Part shown: positions 1 through 11,279 of the stretch, piece by piece | Layout of the letters: every line of letters begins with the position of its first letter | Numbering within the stretch: position 1 is the stretch's first letter | Origin: Zhengitettix transpicula | Taxonomy: Eukaryota; Arthropoda; Insecta; Orthoptera; Tetrigidae | Reading direction: 5' to 3' | Assembly: GCA_037074705.1 (NCBI GenBank) | Contig: CM073593.1 | Span: forward strand, 13,149,001 to 13,213,000 | DNA length: 64,000 nucleotides | The notes under the pieces: model-generated | Database searches by the model: none | Seen by the model: the letters and a program-made list of their open reading frames with translations, nothing else | Told to the model about the DNA's origin: nothing | Made by a program: the position numbers and the translations under genes

Positions 1-269
1 CGTCCCCTCCTCGACAATAGTTGCCAACAAATTACATCAGTAAACTTCATCCAGTATAAAAGTCGTAATAATGCATGACGAAACATTCAGTTTCGATAAG
101 TATTTAGATTTTTAACAAATTTGGGACTTAAAAAGTTAAGCTCGTCAGAAACTTTCAAGGGGTTTAAAAGGGAAGCAATATACGGCAGCCGGACAGCAAA
201 TCAGTTCAGCCAAAGCCAAATCAGCACAGTAAATTGTAACATATTTTATTAAGTTCCGTGACAGTCACC

Positions 270-1606
270 GAGGAGGCTTAAATCGTCAATGTTAAAAACT
301 TCACATGAAGGCGACTGTCTTGTAATGAATACACAAACACTGTTGACCAAATTCTTTCTGACACTAACTCTTATAAAATTTGCAAACTCACCTGTATCAA
401 TACAGTTGTTGACAAACTAAAACCTATTCTCAAGATGTGGAAACAAAAATATTTTATTGAATCATCCACATTTTACTCCATATTCATCACCTCAGTCAAC
501 ATTCCCAGAGCTTATGCTCTTCCTAAAATACGCAAACCTGACCTATCTTTTAGAATTATTATTGCTTCTACTGGCAGTCCCTTACACAACATTTCCTGCT
601 ATATTCATAACATGTTTTCTAAAACCCTCAATGAAGAAACCCATTACTCTGTTAAAAATTCTTACCAATTTATTTATAAAATCAAGCCCCTTACAATTCC
701 TCATCACCATTCTTTAATTTCTCTTAATGTCGTTTCCTTATTCAACTCTATTCCCAATGATTTAGTCATTAACAGATTCAAAAATAGATGGTCCATTTTC
801 AGTCACTGTACTAAAATTCCACTTCATGGAATTTTATTCATTATAAATATAATCCTCAATTCCACTTACTTAAAGTTTAATCACGTTCACTATCACCAAA
901 TCAAAAGTTTTCCCATGGGATGCCCCCTTGGTCCTTTTTTTTCCTGAGATAGTCATGAGAGATTTAGAAAATTCTTGTATTTCTCTACTTCTTTTCCAAA
1001 CTCTTTGCTACATAATATTTGTAGATGACATTTTTGTAATTCTCAAATCAACCTTATAGTCAATACTTTCAATAATTATCATCCAAACTTAAAATTCATC
1101 CATGAATTTGAATTTAACCGTTCTCTTAATTCCCTAGATGTCACTGTATCCATTCACAATACTTCCATTCTTACCAATTGGTTCAGAAAACCTACATACA
1201 TTGGAAGTGTTCTCAATTATCTTTCTGATCATCCACCAAACCAAAAGAGAGCTATGGTATACAATCTTGTAGACAGACCTATATATAACTTTCTAACTCC
1301 AATTTCCATCAACACAACTTAAATATTGTCCGAAATATTTTATTATCCAATTAGTACCCTTTACATTTTATTCTTAAACACATATACAGCAGATTGAACA
1401 AAATCCAATATTCTACTGTCAATCGTCCCCTAGCACCTCAAGCCAAATTTTCTTCTCGTACTCCCTTATTACAAATTACTTCATCATTAATTTATCCAAG
1501 TATTCAAAGAATATCAATATGCATCATTTGCAGATCCACTAATACCCTTTTACAAACAGACACTATGCAACTCAATAATTGCTATGATCCCTTATTATTA
1601 CACTAA
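270..1606 (+). pseudogene. Penelope-like retroelement reverse transcriptase, decayed
   Basis: This is a broken reverse transcriptase of the Penelope-like (PLE) class, which copies its own RNA at chromosomal breaks or ends. The best-preserved stretch is an open frame at 435-947. It holds a PRAYALPKIRKPDLSFRII segment, which matches the PLE fingerprint Pr.YgLPKIHKp..plRpI, then TGSPLHN, and at its end FPMGCPLGP, the RT motif before the catalytic box. A frame change follows, and at about 1018-1040 the sequence reads IFVDDIFVI, the catalytic YVDD-type box. Further downstream come LDVTV (about 1135) and FRKPTYIGS...LSDHPP (about 1185-1240), the usual PLE order. An EGDCLVMN-like segment near 305 suggests the frame began upstream. 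Several frameshifts and stops make it non-functional. I could not see a convincing GIY-YIG endonuclease between 1320 and 1606; it is lost or diverged. A hammerhead-like module follows at 1745. Confidence 0.8.
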
Positions 1607-1734
1607 ACCTTCTGCTTTCCCATTGTCGTTGCTCCATTACTGTTACGCTAACCCTTCGGCTCTCCCATTGTCGTTGCGTTTTCGTCGCTTTTTAGTTTTG
1701 TCAAATGACAAGTGCTGTTGTGTCGCTGTAGGCT

Positions 1735-1790
1735 CTTCTTCGTACCTGAGGAAAGGGACAAGGATGCTAGAAACGTTGCGTGGAATTTAT
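1735..1790 (+). ncRNA. Hammerhead-like module, PLE 3' region
   Basis: CTGAGGA (1746-1752) and GAAAC (1770-1774) are spaced like the two conserved boxes of a hammerhead ribozyme, with a degraded stem II between them (aagggacaaggatgcta). PLEs are known to carry hammerhead motifs. This copy lies about 130 bp downstream of the RT remnant, which supports its membership in that element. The canonical G-C pair at the base of stem II is absent, so catalysis is doubtful. Confidence 0.5.
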
Positions 1791-1942
1791 ATGATCACTT
1801 TTTTGTCTAAATTTGCTATCTTTGTTATTAAAAACAAGATTATATTTGAAAGTTTATGAGTACTGATTTTCGAAACCAACATCATAATATTTTTGAAATC
1901 GTATAACACACTTTATGAATGTAAGCTATCTCGTAGTAAATT

Positions 1943-2204
1943 GTGAATACATTTTTCGCGGTTAACCCCAGGCTCATATTTCTCGACGTTGATGTTTCGG
2001 TGGTCATTCTCTACCGCTCTCTTCTGTCCTCAGTCCCTGAACCTTGTTTCCAGAAAACAGGTAATTGTCCCAGGATGAGTCAGGTCACTAATACCTGTTC
2101 TCCTCTTCTTCAGACCATTGACCAATTCCTTTCCAGACGTAGAACTTAGTCTATGGCTGTTTACCTGGACTGAGCGGTTCATATCTGTAATTTTTCGTTT
2201 TATG
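1943..2204. other. Unassigned stretch between PLE and inverted repeat
   Basis: This stretch is somewhat less AT-rich and has a 68-codon open frame on the plus strand with no recognisable domain. It may be part of the element whose inverted repeat begins at 2205. I see no gene. Confidence 0.3.
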
Positions 2205-2304
2205 TTACCTTCATTATATGTGTGTTATCCCAGCGGTGTCTTTAGACAGCCACATATTGTATACTGAAATCAATAAAATACTTACGGCACACGGGATGAG
2301 ATAA
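2205..2304 (+). repeat. Left arm of 100-bp inverted repeat
   Basis: The reverse complement of this arm matches 4076-4175 with only four differences in 100 bases. Weaker similarity continues outward for roughly another 20 bp. Together the arms bracket about 1.77 kb. They look like terminal inverted repeats of a DNA element, or two oppositely oriented copies of a repeat. Confidence 0.85.
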
Positions 2305-2339
2305 GTGCTTACTTCTTGAACAGATGTATAGGAAGATTT

Positions 2340-2665
2340 TAATTAATAAACTCTCTCTATATAAAATTTAATGTCTGTCTGTGTGTCCGTGTGCCCCATA
2401 AACGTTACTAAACCATTCTTCGGATTGAGATGAAATTTTGGTGAATTGTTGTATGAATTTTTAATTGTCTAATTTCAACTTCAAAGGCAAGGAAGGGAAG
2501 CACGCTTACCGTATGCGTGGTGGTGGAAGGGGTTTTCATAAAATGTAATGCAAAAAGGACAGATTATTGTCAATTCCTGGGTTATAAGGGTCGCTGAGTT
2601 TAATTTTCGCATTAAACATGGTGGTAAATAAATACCCGGGAAACACCGAGCACTCAACTGGTATA
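2340..2665 (-). repeat. Interspersed repeat, GTGCCCGGCGTTG family, minus copy
   Basis: A member of the dispersed family seen at ten places in this window. The diagnostic head appears in reverse complement at about 2625-2665 (tacccgggaaacaccgagc), and the conserved ggtcgctgagtttaatt block lies at about 2590. The far end carries tgtctgtctgtgtgtccg. No coding capacity is evident. Confidence 0.6.
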
Positions 2666-2799
2666 GACATAAAAATTTTATGATTTATTTTGGCAGATCC
2701 ATGAATGCACAAACGAATAATACAGATCATGCATATGAAGGTTTTATACTCGTATATATATATTGTGGTGAACACATCTTACAGAAGCGGGCCTCCAAT

Positions 2800-4075
2800 A
2801 ATGATAATTCCCAAAATAATTAAAAACTTACAATGCGAAAAATCTTAACTTAAACAATTATTGAAATATGAAATATTACGATAATTATTATTTATGTTAG
2901 GTTTATAATTAATAAATTTTCTTTTAAGTTTACATTACCATTAGCTGTTCGTTGGCGACTCGAACTCACTCGAGTATTGTTAAACGCTTCACAGACAGGC
3001 CAAATTTCACTGAACTTAATGTGGTTGTAATTTTCAGACGCAACACTTCCTGCTCTTTACAGTTGATAACGTTGTTTTAAATCTTTGATACTTGCATAAA
3101 TATGCCAATGGACAAATACTTCATATTGTCAACTCATAATTCATAAGCCCAGGACTTTAATATATTACGTCTCTGCTGCCTCTATACACTTGCTTGAATA
3201 TAGTAACAGGAACTTTTAATCAGGTTCGCCTTTCTGGTCCAAGCAATTCTCAATTACAAGTTCTGACAAACTCACTCGTCAGCCCCCATAAACACACTCT
3301 ACAGCTTTCCAGAACATACTCTCCTGTCTCTCCGCCGACTCCCAACACACACTAAAGTTCCGCGCATCCAGCCATGCCTTCGCGACAATGCCCATAACAA
3401 GCAAGCATTATAACCTCTAAATTTTTGTACACAATTCTAATATTTACGCCGCCGACAATGAAAATCGTAAAATTTTGTTTATTAAATAATTACATGGTTA
3501 TTTAATTACCGAAATATATATATATATATACCATATTCGTGTGTAAATATCTAAGTTGAATTTTATTCTCTAATTTATTTTTGTCAACTACGGTACTGAA
3601 TCTTTCGGAAACGGTAAACTGGAGAAAATCACATCCTGCAGAAAACTTCCTTGAGGGTTATAAGAATTTATCGCTAAAACACGTAAAGAACTGAGATCAA
3701 CTCATTTCTTTGGTATGAGACGACGCTGTTATCATACGAATGCTCTGATTTCCAATCCTAAAAGATAAAGGCATGACTAACAAACATCAATAAATACGAC
3801 AAGGATAGAAACTACCCATGAGAGATAATTACAAAACTGACGTAACTCAAGAATACTTTATAAATTACACTAAATAAAAAAATTCAAAATAAATATTTAT
3901 GTTCACCTTTAACAATTTTAAAACTATAAACTCGTTTCATTAGAAATATGGATAGAATATTTGTCATATATTTCATATTCTGCAAATTTGTTAAACATGT
4001 TTTGAGTCATGTGGCGAGTGCCACCATATTAATTTTCTGTCGTTCTTGTGTCTGCTTCTGAATTAATTTCGCTCT
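2800..4075. other. AT-rich stretch without a gene
   Basis: No open frame or RNA gene could be supported. The segment at 3280-3420 is C-rich and G-poor on the plus strand, and a short (AT)n tract lies at 3516-3532. The stretch lies inside the span bracketed by the 2205/4076 inverted repeat. Confidence 0.5.
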
Positions 4076-4175
4076 TTATCTCACCCCGTGTGCCGTAAGT
4101 ATTTTATGGATTTCAGTATACAATATGTGGCTGTCTAAAGATACCGCTGGGATAACACACATATAATTAAGGTAA
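4076..4175 (-). repeat. Right arm of 100-bp inverted repeat
   Basis: Inverted partner of 2205-2304, 96 of 100 bases identical. The near identity suggests recent origin or gene conversion between the arms. Confidence 0.85.
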
Positions 4176-4727
4176 CATCACACGGAAAATTTATTTTATA
4201 ATACTAAAATAAAATTTGTTTGTAATGATGAACTATAGACTGATAATCAATATTAAAATAACATTTTCATACGTGTAAATACCTTCACCAAATTAGATTT
4301 AATCAGTCGCCAATTAATAAAAAGAAAACCGTATTTAGTAAATTTATTCAAAAATTGATGAATTTAGAATTTTGTCTGGATATTTACACAATTTTTCATA
4401 GTTATCTACAAACCATATACATTCTAACACATTTATACATAAATATTAATTGTAAAATTTTTCCTTCAATAACTAATCGTTAATTTAATTGACACACCAT
4501 CAATTTGTCCGAAAATATTGATTTAATTGGTTTTCCAGTCAGGCGATTATATGACTTACTGAAATCCTGTAAGACAGGATACGCAATTGTGATCCTGATG
4601 AGCATCAATATTTATCCAAATTTATGTATGAGATCATTTTTAGAATTAATATATTTGACAACAGAGTTGTTTGAATTAAGTTAAAACACATGAAAAAATT
4701 TACGTCTGATTGAAAATAATGAATAAG

Positions 4728-4925
4728 AACGTTAGCCAATTCAGAAAGAAAAGTGATAATATAAATACCACAAAAATTTTGAATTTTTTCAACTGACAAG
4801 AGCAGTTGTGTCGCTCTAGTCTCTTCTTCACACCTGAGGAAAGGGACAAGGATCCCAGAAATGTTGTGTGGTATTTGTATGATCTCTTTTTTGTCTGAAT
4901 CGGCTAACTTTCTTATTCATGACGT
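4728..4925. repeat. Palindromic PLE-type terminal module with hammerhead-like core
   Basis: The left arm (about 4728-4778) is the reverse complement of the right arm (about 4867-4925); both contain gtggtattt followed by a conserved tail ending in cttattcat. Between them on the plus strand lie CTGAGGA (4834-4840), a GGGA...TCCC stem and GAAAT (4858-4862, box 2 with its last C changed to T). The same module is seen at 1745, 29482, 29610, 30899 and 58545. Confidence 0.6.
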
Positions 4926-4929
4926 TAAA

Positions 4930-6970
4930 ACATTTTAATTACAATAAAATACTTGTTTCTTTTGTTGTTTTTTTTAAAAAAAGACCTCATATATTGTATG
5001 AATCCTGTGATCATATGTGTTTCAATTTACAGAATCATCATGTCTAAAGCTATCTGAGGTTTTTAAAAAAAGTCGACGGCTGTACAAAATATTTATTATT
5101 ATTATTAATACATTAAAACAGAGTCCAATATTACTTAATGGGTTAAAGTCCAGTATGTAGATGGAAATTTTCACATCTTATTACCTTAAGATAACTATGG
5201 AAAATTTGCAGACAATATTAAAAAATTGTGAATAAATTCGCGAGTGATAATATTACAGGGTAAAGACATAATCACAATAAAATATGAATTAATTATAATA
5301 AATTTCAAATATCTTGTAAACGGAAGAGATAAATATTATCTGTATGAGAATGTTTTTAAAATTTCACGTATTAGTTTGATATATTCCTGATGGAGTCATT
5401 GCACTGTTGCTAATAACTTTAGTTTTTCTGTTAATGTATAAAATGTAACAGAAGTTAATTGATTACAATTCATTTACAGTTTCTTTGAAACAGTGTCCTT
5501 ACTCTAGATTAATGTAGCCAGGTTTAGCATAGGCACATACCAACTTACATAAAAAAAAAGAAACAGAATTAATGCCGACGACTAAACTAGTGCCGTGAAA
5601 TTCAGTACGGCAATGTGGAACATAAAACTTAAACAGACGAGTTGTTCTATAAAGCTGCGCGCTATTTTGCAAGTAAATAGCTTCATTTTCCCTCAAGTTG
5701 TTTAAGTTGGTCCCAACTGCTGACGACAATTTAATTTCTAGTATAAACGCACATGTTTGCCATTCCGTACAAAAGGTAGGTTAGCGGAAGTTTCAGCATG
5801 GACGTTAACTCAAACGGGAATGCTAATCAGGCGGGACAGTTTTGCGTTTCTTTCCCAGGCGTTTGTGGATGTGACTTCAGAAAGTAACCACGGTAATGAA
5901 TTTTCCTTCAAAACATATGACTGGCATGTGTGACATCTTGCGTATGTTGGCTGGGAATTTAAATTACTAATTTATACAGACATTAAGAAGATTACAGTGT
6001 GGTTTTATATGCTCTTCCTGTATTTCAAGATGAATATTAGACAAATATTTCACTTCAATAATTGCTCTGCATTACACATTTTGTGTATTAACATCTTTAA
6101 GCCATTTAATACATCCCAGAAGACATCTGTTTGGAGCTTTAAGTGTGATATGACTACCTTTAGAATTCTGAGGCATTATTTAAGTTCAAAATGGTCGTAA
6201 TGGGTGTGAAAAAATGCTTTATTTCCGACCGGAAATGTGTTTTATTTCAATATATATAAATAAAATAATAGTTTTGAAGGTAAACGAAAATAGAGGCAAG
6301 AAGATATTGTCTTAAATCCAGACCGCCATTCGATCAGGGCTGATTTTGTTCGTTTTTCCCAAGAAAACTGTCGTAACGATCTAGATGGAACTTTTTCTTT
6401 ATGAGAAGATTTTTAGATATCAAGTTGACATAAAATATCTGGTGACACAATAATGGTCAGTGTGTTGATGTGATCGTTTCTATCGTTGTTATGTGGAACT
6501 ATAAGAATGTTATATATATTTACTTTGTCTCAATGGTCGGAGTCTGGTGGAAACATAATACAATATAACTTCGATGCCAAATTACTAAGATGATTATTAA
6601 TATTAAAAATATAAATATTTTCACCCATACTAAGGATAAATTTTACGATATTAAATATTTAAGTTAAACAATATTCCAAATTCTGTCTCTAAATGATTTA
6701 CAATTTTTTCGAAAAAGTCACTAGATGACTTATAGGCATTCCAGTATGTATTTACCCACATCATTTCTTTGGTTTCTCCGTTTAATTTTAAATGAGTGAT
6801 AGAGATAAAATCATAAATCGTGATCAACAATTTGTTAAAGTTAACTTTACTTTTATGAGGTATGATTTGCAGATAAATAAAATCGTAGTTGTCCAGATGA
6901 CAACTGAATAGTGTATTAATTCAAAGAAACTTGATGGTGGAATTATAAGTTATAGAGGTTTCTTTCAACG
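4930..6970. other. AT-rich stretch without a gene
   Basis: Only short open frames (67-76 codons) with no recognisable domain are present. A less AT-rich patch at about 5740-5900 has no clear assignment. Confidence 0.5.
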
Positions 6971-7244
6971 GCAGATGTATGTTTTTGCGATACAAATATT
7001 TCTGAATTTAGAGATAATTATACTTTTCGTTTTGGAAAAGAAACTACAGATTTCTCAGTTTATGATCTGTTATAGAGAAGTTTTATCAAGATATTCGACG
7101 AAGTATATGAGTTCACTATTCGGTGGACTGGAAAACGGTAGAAAAAAATATGAGCGTAACCAATATATTGTTTTGTTAACGCGTACACGAATCGGCCCAG
7201 TTTATCATCATATTAATTTCGTCTATTTTGTCAGAATATTAATT

Positions 7245-7320
7245 TGGCGCACAACGTGGGGCACGACCCCTCACCTCCCTGTGATTAAATAGAGTCTTAT
7301 GCTCTGCCGACTGAACTATC
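7245..7320 (-). pseudogene. tRNA-Lys-like pseudogene with CCA end
   Basis: Read on the minus strand, the segment shows a tRNA-Lys-type D arm (GTTCAGTCGGCAGAGCA), an anticodon-stem region AAGACTC with two or so inserted bases in the loop, a variable region, a T-stem GTGAG/CCCAC and a 3' acceptor GTTGTGCG followed by CCA (7245-7247). The 5' acceptor strand is replaced and the T-loop is degraded, so it cannot fold normally. Eukaryotic tRNA genes do not encode CCA, so its presence hints at a copy made from mature tRNA, although three bases could be chance. Its 3' end resembles the primer-binding sequence near the LTRs at 13.4 kb. Confidence 0.6.
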
Positions 7321-8039
7321 AGTATAGTCTACCATAATGCAATGTGTCTTATCCTGGATTACTTCCTTAATTATGCATACCTATTACCTCTAGATATTAT
7401 TGTTACTTAGTCGTTTGAAATTATTCATAGACATTTACATAAATAATGGAATAAACATCACCGCTATTCACATTGTGGGGTGAAATAAAAAAAGGCTGGA
7501 GACGTATAAATGATGAGGGTGTGTGTAACTGAGGGTGAACAGTTGTGGGTGAAATATCTTAGGGCGAATACGTCAAGGTAGTATGAGATTGAGGATGAAT
7601 TAATTAGGGTGAAATATCTAGGAATCTCCTGTTCCACGTAAAGCCGTACATTCACAATTTTCATGATTTTTTAAATAAATTATAATTGTTGAAATCTGTG
7701 CAAATTATCTGTTCACAGACTCCGGGTATTAAATAAAATATTATTAATATTTGAATTCTAATATCGAGTCCTTTAAAAATTTAAACTCATAACATAGGGC
7801 TGTTAAAGAATTTATTACAATTTAAATTTAGTCCTATACAGTTTATGTAATTTGCGTGGAATATTGTTGTGACTGCAATTGTCAACAAAATATTATCATT
7901 CGAACGCAGTCTTCCAAGCAAAATGCGCGTCACACAGCGGAGGTGCACGTCAAACGTCCCTTTAGAGGTTTGCAGCATACTGCATAAGGACGTCAAGTTA
8001 TTTTATAATTCAAATTTACTTTATACGACAACATTTTAG

Positions 8040-8420
8040 TTGTACCTGGTGTTCGATGGCGCCTCGTGCCAGGTAAGCCGAAGAACACGATGCCAGCCAG
8101 AGCTCTTCCCAACGTTCGCCCACCCACAACGTACAGTTTAATTACGAAGTGCATTCCTCCACACGCATCTCGCAAAACCACGCTTTATATTAAAACGTTC
8201 CCTCAACGGACCCCCTTACTTTGTTGTCTCTGAGCCGGTGTGAAATAAAACATCGGCGGCCTGCTAGGCATTCTTTCGGAAACACATTAGCAAACAAAAT
8301 TAAACGAGAACAGCGGGAACAGACGGACGTTGTGGATAAATATTTGACGGTGATTAAAACAGTTGAAGCGCGCCACGCCGCCTCCTCGTCTATTGCCGAC
8401 CGGTTTATCGTTCACCCTTG
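8040..8420. other. GC-enriched unique island
   Basis: This block is clearly richer in G, C and CpG than its surroundings. It contains open frames of 62 codons (minus, 7993-8181) and 66 codons (plus, 8221-8421), neither with a recognisable domain. It could be a conserved regulatory element, a promoter or an exon. It resembles no other repeat in the window. Confidence 0.3.
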
Positions 8421-8780
8421 ATCAAAGAAATACGACTTTTATTTTATTTAAAGAGAAAGATACAACGCTAGAGACACAGAAATTAAATATTGTTGCAAAT
8501 ACACCCGAATGTATGTCAAGAGACTTCTAAAACGGCAAATAATTGTATAAAATTAAACTCAGTTAGAATATCTAGAATTTATTTTGGTACAATTAATAAA
8601 ATAATTATATTAAGTCTAAATAATATTCTATGAGTTTTACATTCCTGTTTTATCACCGTAAAAATTCTAGCATAATTCAATATAGTTGCTTGTAGATGCA
8701 TCTGATGAAACTTTTTCTGTGATTTGAGAATTAATAGGAAAAAATCTGTTCTATTCTTTATTTTTTTATGCATTGACCTA

Positions 8781-8809
8781 CCACTGTGAACAAAATGTAA
8801 GGTGAATTT
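8781..8809 (+). repeat. Mariner terminal inverted repeat
   Basis: Begins CCACTGTGAACAAAATGTAA directly after TA. It is the 3' end of the element relative to the transposase and pairs with 10037-10065. Confidence 0.9.
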
Positions 8810-8833
8810 ATTTATAAAATATAAATTCTTTAT

Positions 8834-9874
8834 TTATTCATTCAAATCAATTTCATCCCCTTCAAAGTAATCCCCGACCGATAAAACGCACTTTTTCCAA
8901 CGGCTTTTCCAGACCAGAAACAGTCGGAATAGTCTTTATCCGGTATAGCCTTCAAGACCTTCTCCGATTCGGTTTTTATCTCCTCAATCGTGTCAAAACG
9001 GCGTCCCCGCATTGGCCTTTTGAGTTTGCTGGATAGCCAGAAGTCGCACGGAGACAAATCAGGCGAATACGTTGGTTGCGGAACGATATGAGTCGAGTTT
9101 TTGGTAAAAAAGTCGCGAAGAACCAATGCAGTATGACATGGTGCATTATCGTGATGAAGGAACCAAGAGTTGTTCGCCCATAATTCCGGCCGTTTCAGAC
9201 GAATAGCTTCACGAAAACGACGTATAACGCTCAAATAATATTCTTTGTTGACAGTTTGGCCCGGCGGAAGGAATTAATAGTGCACCACACCACGATAATC
9301 AAAGAAAACTGTCAACATGACTTTGATTTTCGGTCTTGCTTCACCTTTTGCATGATATTCGCTGGATTGGTCGGTGGTTTCACGGTCGTATGCGTAAATC
9401 CAAGTCTCGTCTCCAGTAATGGTGCATTTCAATTGGTCCTGATAGTCAGACAGCAAAGTTTCACACACATCAACGCGACGCTTTTTTTTCCAAAAAATTG
9501 AGCGATTTTGACACCAATCGAGACTTGACGCGTTTGAGACACAAAACATTCTTCAAAATTGTTTGGGCTGAGCCAAATGATATTTCAACACTATCAGCGA
9601 GATCTCTAATTGTCCATCGACAATTTTCAAGCACCAAACCTTTGATTATTTGGACGTAGCCCTCGTCGGTGGACGTTGATGGTCGTCCAGAGCGCGGTTC
9701 GTCTTCAACGCGTTCTCGGCCCTCTTTGAACTCGTTGTACCACTTATAAACGTTTTTTTGTGCCTTAGTTTGATCACCAAAGGCCTTCAGCAACATTTTC
9801 AACGTGTACGCACAAGAATATTCGTTCCGCAAACAAAATTTGATGCAAGTTCTTTGCTCAACAAAATCACCCAT
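8834..9874 (-). pseudogene. Mariner transposase (D34D), frameshifted
   Basis: Cut-and-paste transposase remnant of 1,041 bp, the length of a 346-residue mariner transposase. The ATG is at 9872-9874. The N-terminal helix-turn-helix region is intact (GDFVEQRTCIKFCLRNEYS, then KWYNEFKEGR and DEPRSGRPST). The catalytic residues are all visible: GDETWIYAYD (first Asp), HHDNAPCHT (second) and SPDLSPCDF (third), with exactly 34 residues between the last two. Three lesions kill it: a +1 insertion in the eight-base T run at 9482-9489, a TAA at 9274-9276 replacing a Glu codon, and a -1 shift near 8920. The C-terminal GDYFEGDEIDL is readable in the restored frame, with the natural stop at 8834-8836. Confidence 0.93.
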
Positions 9875-10036
9875 TGCAAAAATTTAAAAATTCACTTTTG
9901 GTTGTTTACAAAAACACGTGTAACTCGGAGATAATTAAATCTTTTAACAAACGGACGCTTGGCAAATATTACAGACAGTCCTACGAACCTAGGAAAAAAA
10001 TTACCTGCCTTCCTAATACCCGGGAGTTTTAAATGA

Positions 10037-10065
10037 CATTTTACCTTACTTTTTTATCACAGTGG
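10037..10065 (-). repeat. Mariner terminal inverted repeat
   Basis: Ends in atcacagtgg directly before TA (10066-10067). It is the 5' end of the element relative to the transposase. Confidence 0.9.
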
Positions 10066-10840
10066 TAAATACAGCGTAGGAAAACACGACGGCAGAATTT
10101 CAGGAATCGATTCCTCATATTCAAAGAAGAAAAAAGTCTATTACAACATGGGTCCGGAAATGCGTAATTACTTTTATTCATGTCGTCATGTTTTGATATC
10201 TGGACTATAATAGGAATTTGGGATCGTACTCGATACTCAATGCGGAGAAGAGCAATTGCCTGTATCCTGTCAAAAATATGTCAATTTGAACATGTGATCT
10301 GATATGTTAACAGAGCGTTCCAACTAATCAATTGAAACTCATATAAACCGATCAGATACGGAAGTTCGGTTAACTCTGTAATTATGAATTGATGGACTAA
10401 TGTTATAATATACTTTTTTTGTTCTCTCAATATGAGTAATCCATTCCTCAAATTTTGCCGTAGAATTTTTCTACAACCTGTATATCTGTATTTGGACTAG
10501 AAATTTAATTATGTTAACTTTACTTCAGAGCTAATATTTTTCAACATTCCTATTCGAAAATATTCTTGTGAGCTCAGAAGATAATTAAAGGGAATGAACA
10601 AACTTTTCTCGTAATTTATCCAGAATATTATAAGGTTGCAGAAATCTGTGAGAAATGATTTGGTAACACGAGTTCGACCGTCAGCAGTCAGTCAAGATAT
10701 TGAAGTCAGCGTATGGATAGATGATTAGGTGACGCAAATGTGTAAAGAATGTAGAGTATCAACCAACAGTAAATTAAGGACTCGTGGAAACCATCCATGA
10801 ATTCCTGTTCCTTACCTTCTCATATTGTAGCACTGTTGTG

Positions 10841-11273
10841 AAGGGTGTCTCAGAATTCCTATTACAGACTTCTAGGGGACTTAGAAGATAGTTTTGATAA
10901 GGAACCCATTTACCATTTGGATGCAAAAAAAAGTTTGATGATAGAATCGATTTCAAATCTCCCACTTCCAGCTACGCAAAGAAAATGGGCTGAGGTCGAC
11001 TGCTGATATCGTCGTGTATCTTGTGTTTATAATCAGTTCTCATTAAGTTACTTAGCAGAACAGGATGGTAGAATACACGTAAGTAGATTACACTGAGATG
11101 TTGATAATTTACGGCGACGCTGGACGTAATGGTCGAGCTGCACAACGTTTTACGCATCGCCTCATTCCATGACGGACCATTTTTGTCAGAATACACTAGA
11201 CACACGATATCAGCAGTCGCCTGCAGAACAACCGCTAGAAGTCTTTAATAGGAATTGTGAAACACTCTGTATA
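10841..11273. mobile_element. MITE-like element with ~35-bp terminal inverted repeats
   Basis: The left end (10841-10876: GGGTGTCTCAGAATTCCTAT...) and the right end (11234-11273, ending gaaacactctgtata) are inverted copies with few mismatches, about 430 bp apart. A second inverted pair sits inside (about 11000-11027 and 11192-11217, sharing cgatatcagcagtcg). Open frames on the minus strand are short (63 and 77 codons) and show no transposase motifs. This is the shape of a non-autonomous DNA transposon. I could not assign the superfamily and no target duplication was clear. Confidence 0.6.
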
Positions 11274-11279
11274 ACGAAT

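Larger units (their letters stand above)
8781..10065 (-). mobile_element. Mariner DNA transposon, full length, inactive
   Basis: A complete mariner of 1,285 bp flanked by the TA target duplication (8779-8780 and 10066-10067). The terminal inverted repeats start CCACTGTGA on both sides and run for about 28 bp. One dead transposase gene on the minus strand occupies most of the interior. It belongs to the same family as the plus-strand copy at 55093-56380, which has almost the same length. Confidence 0.95.
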
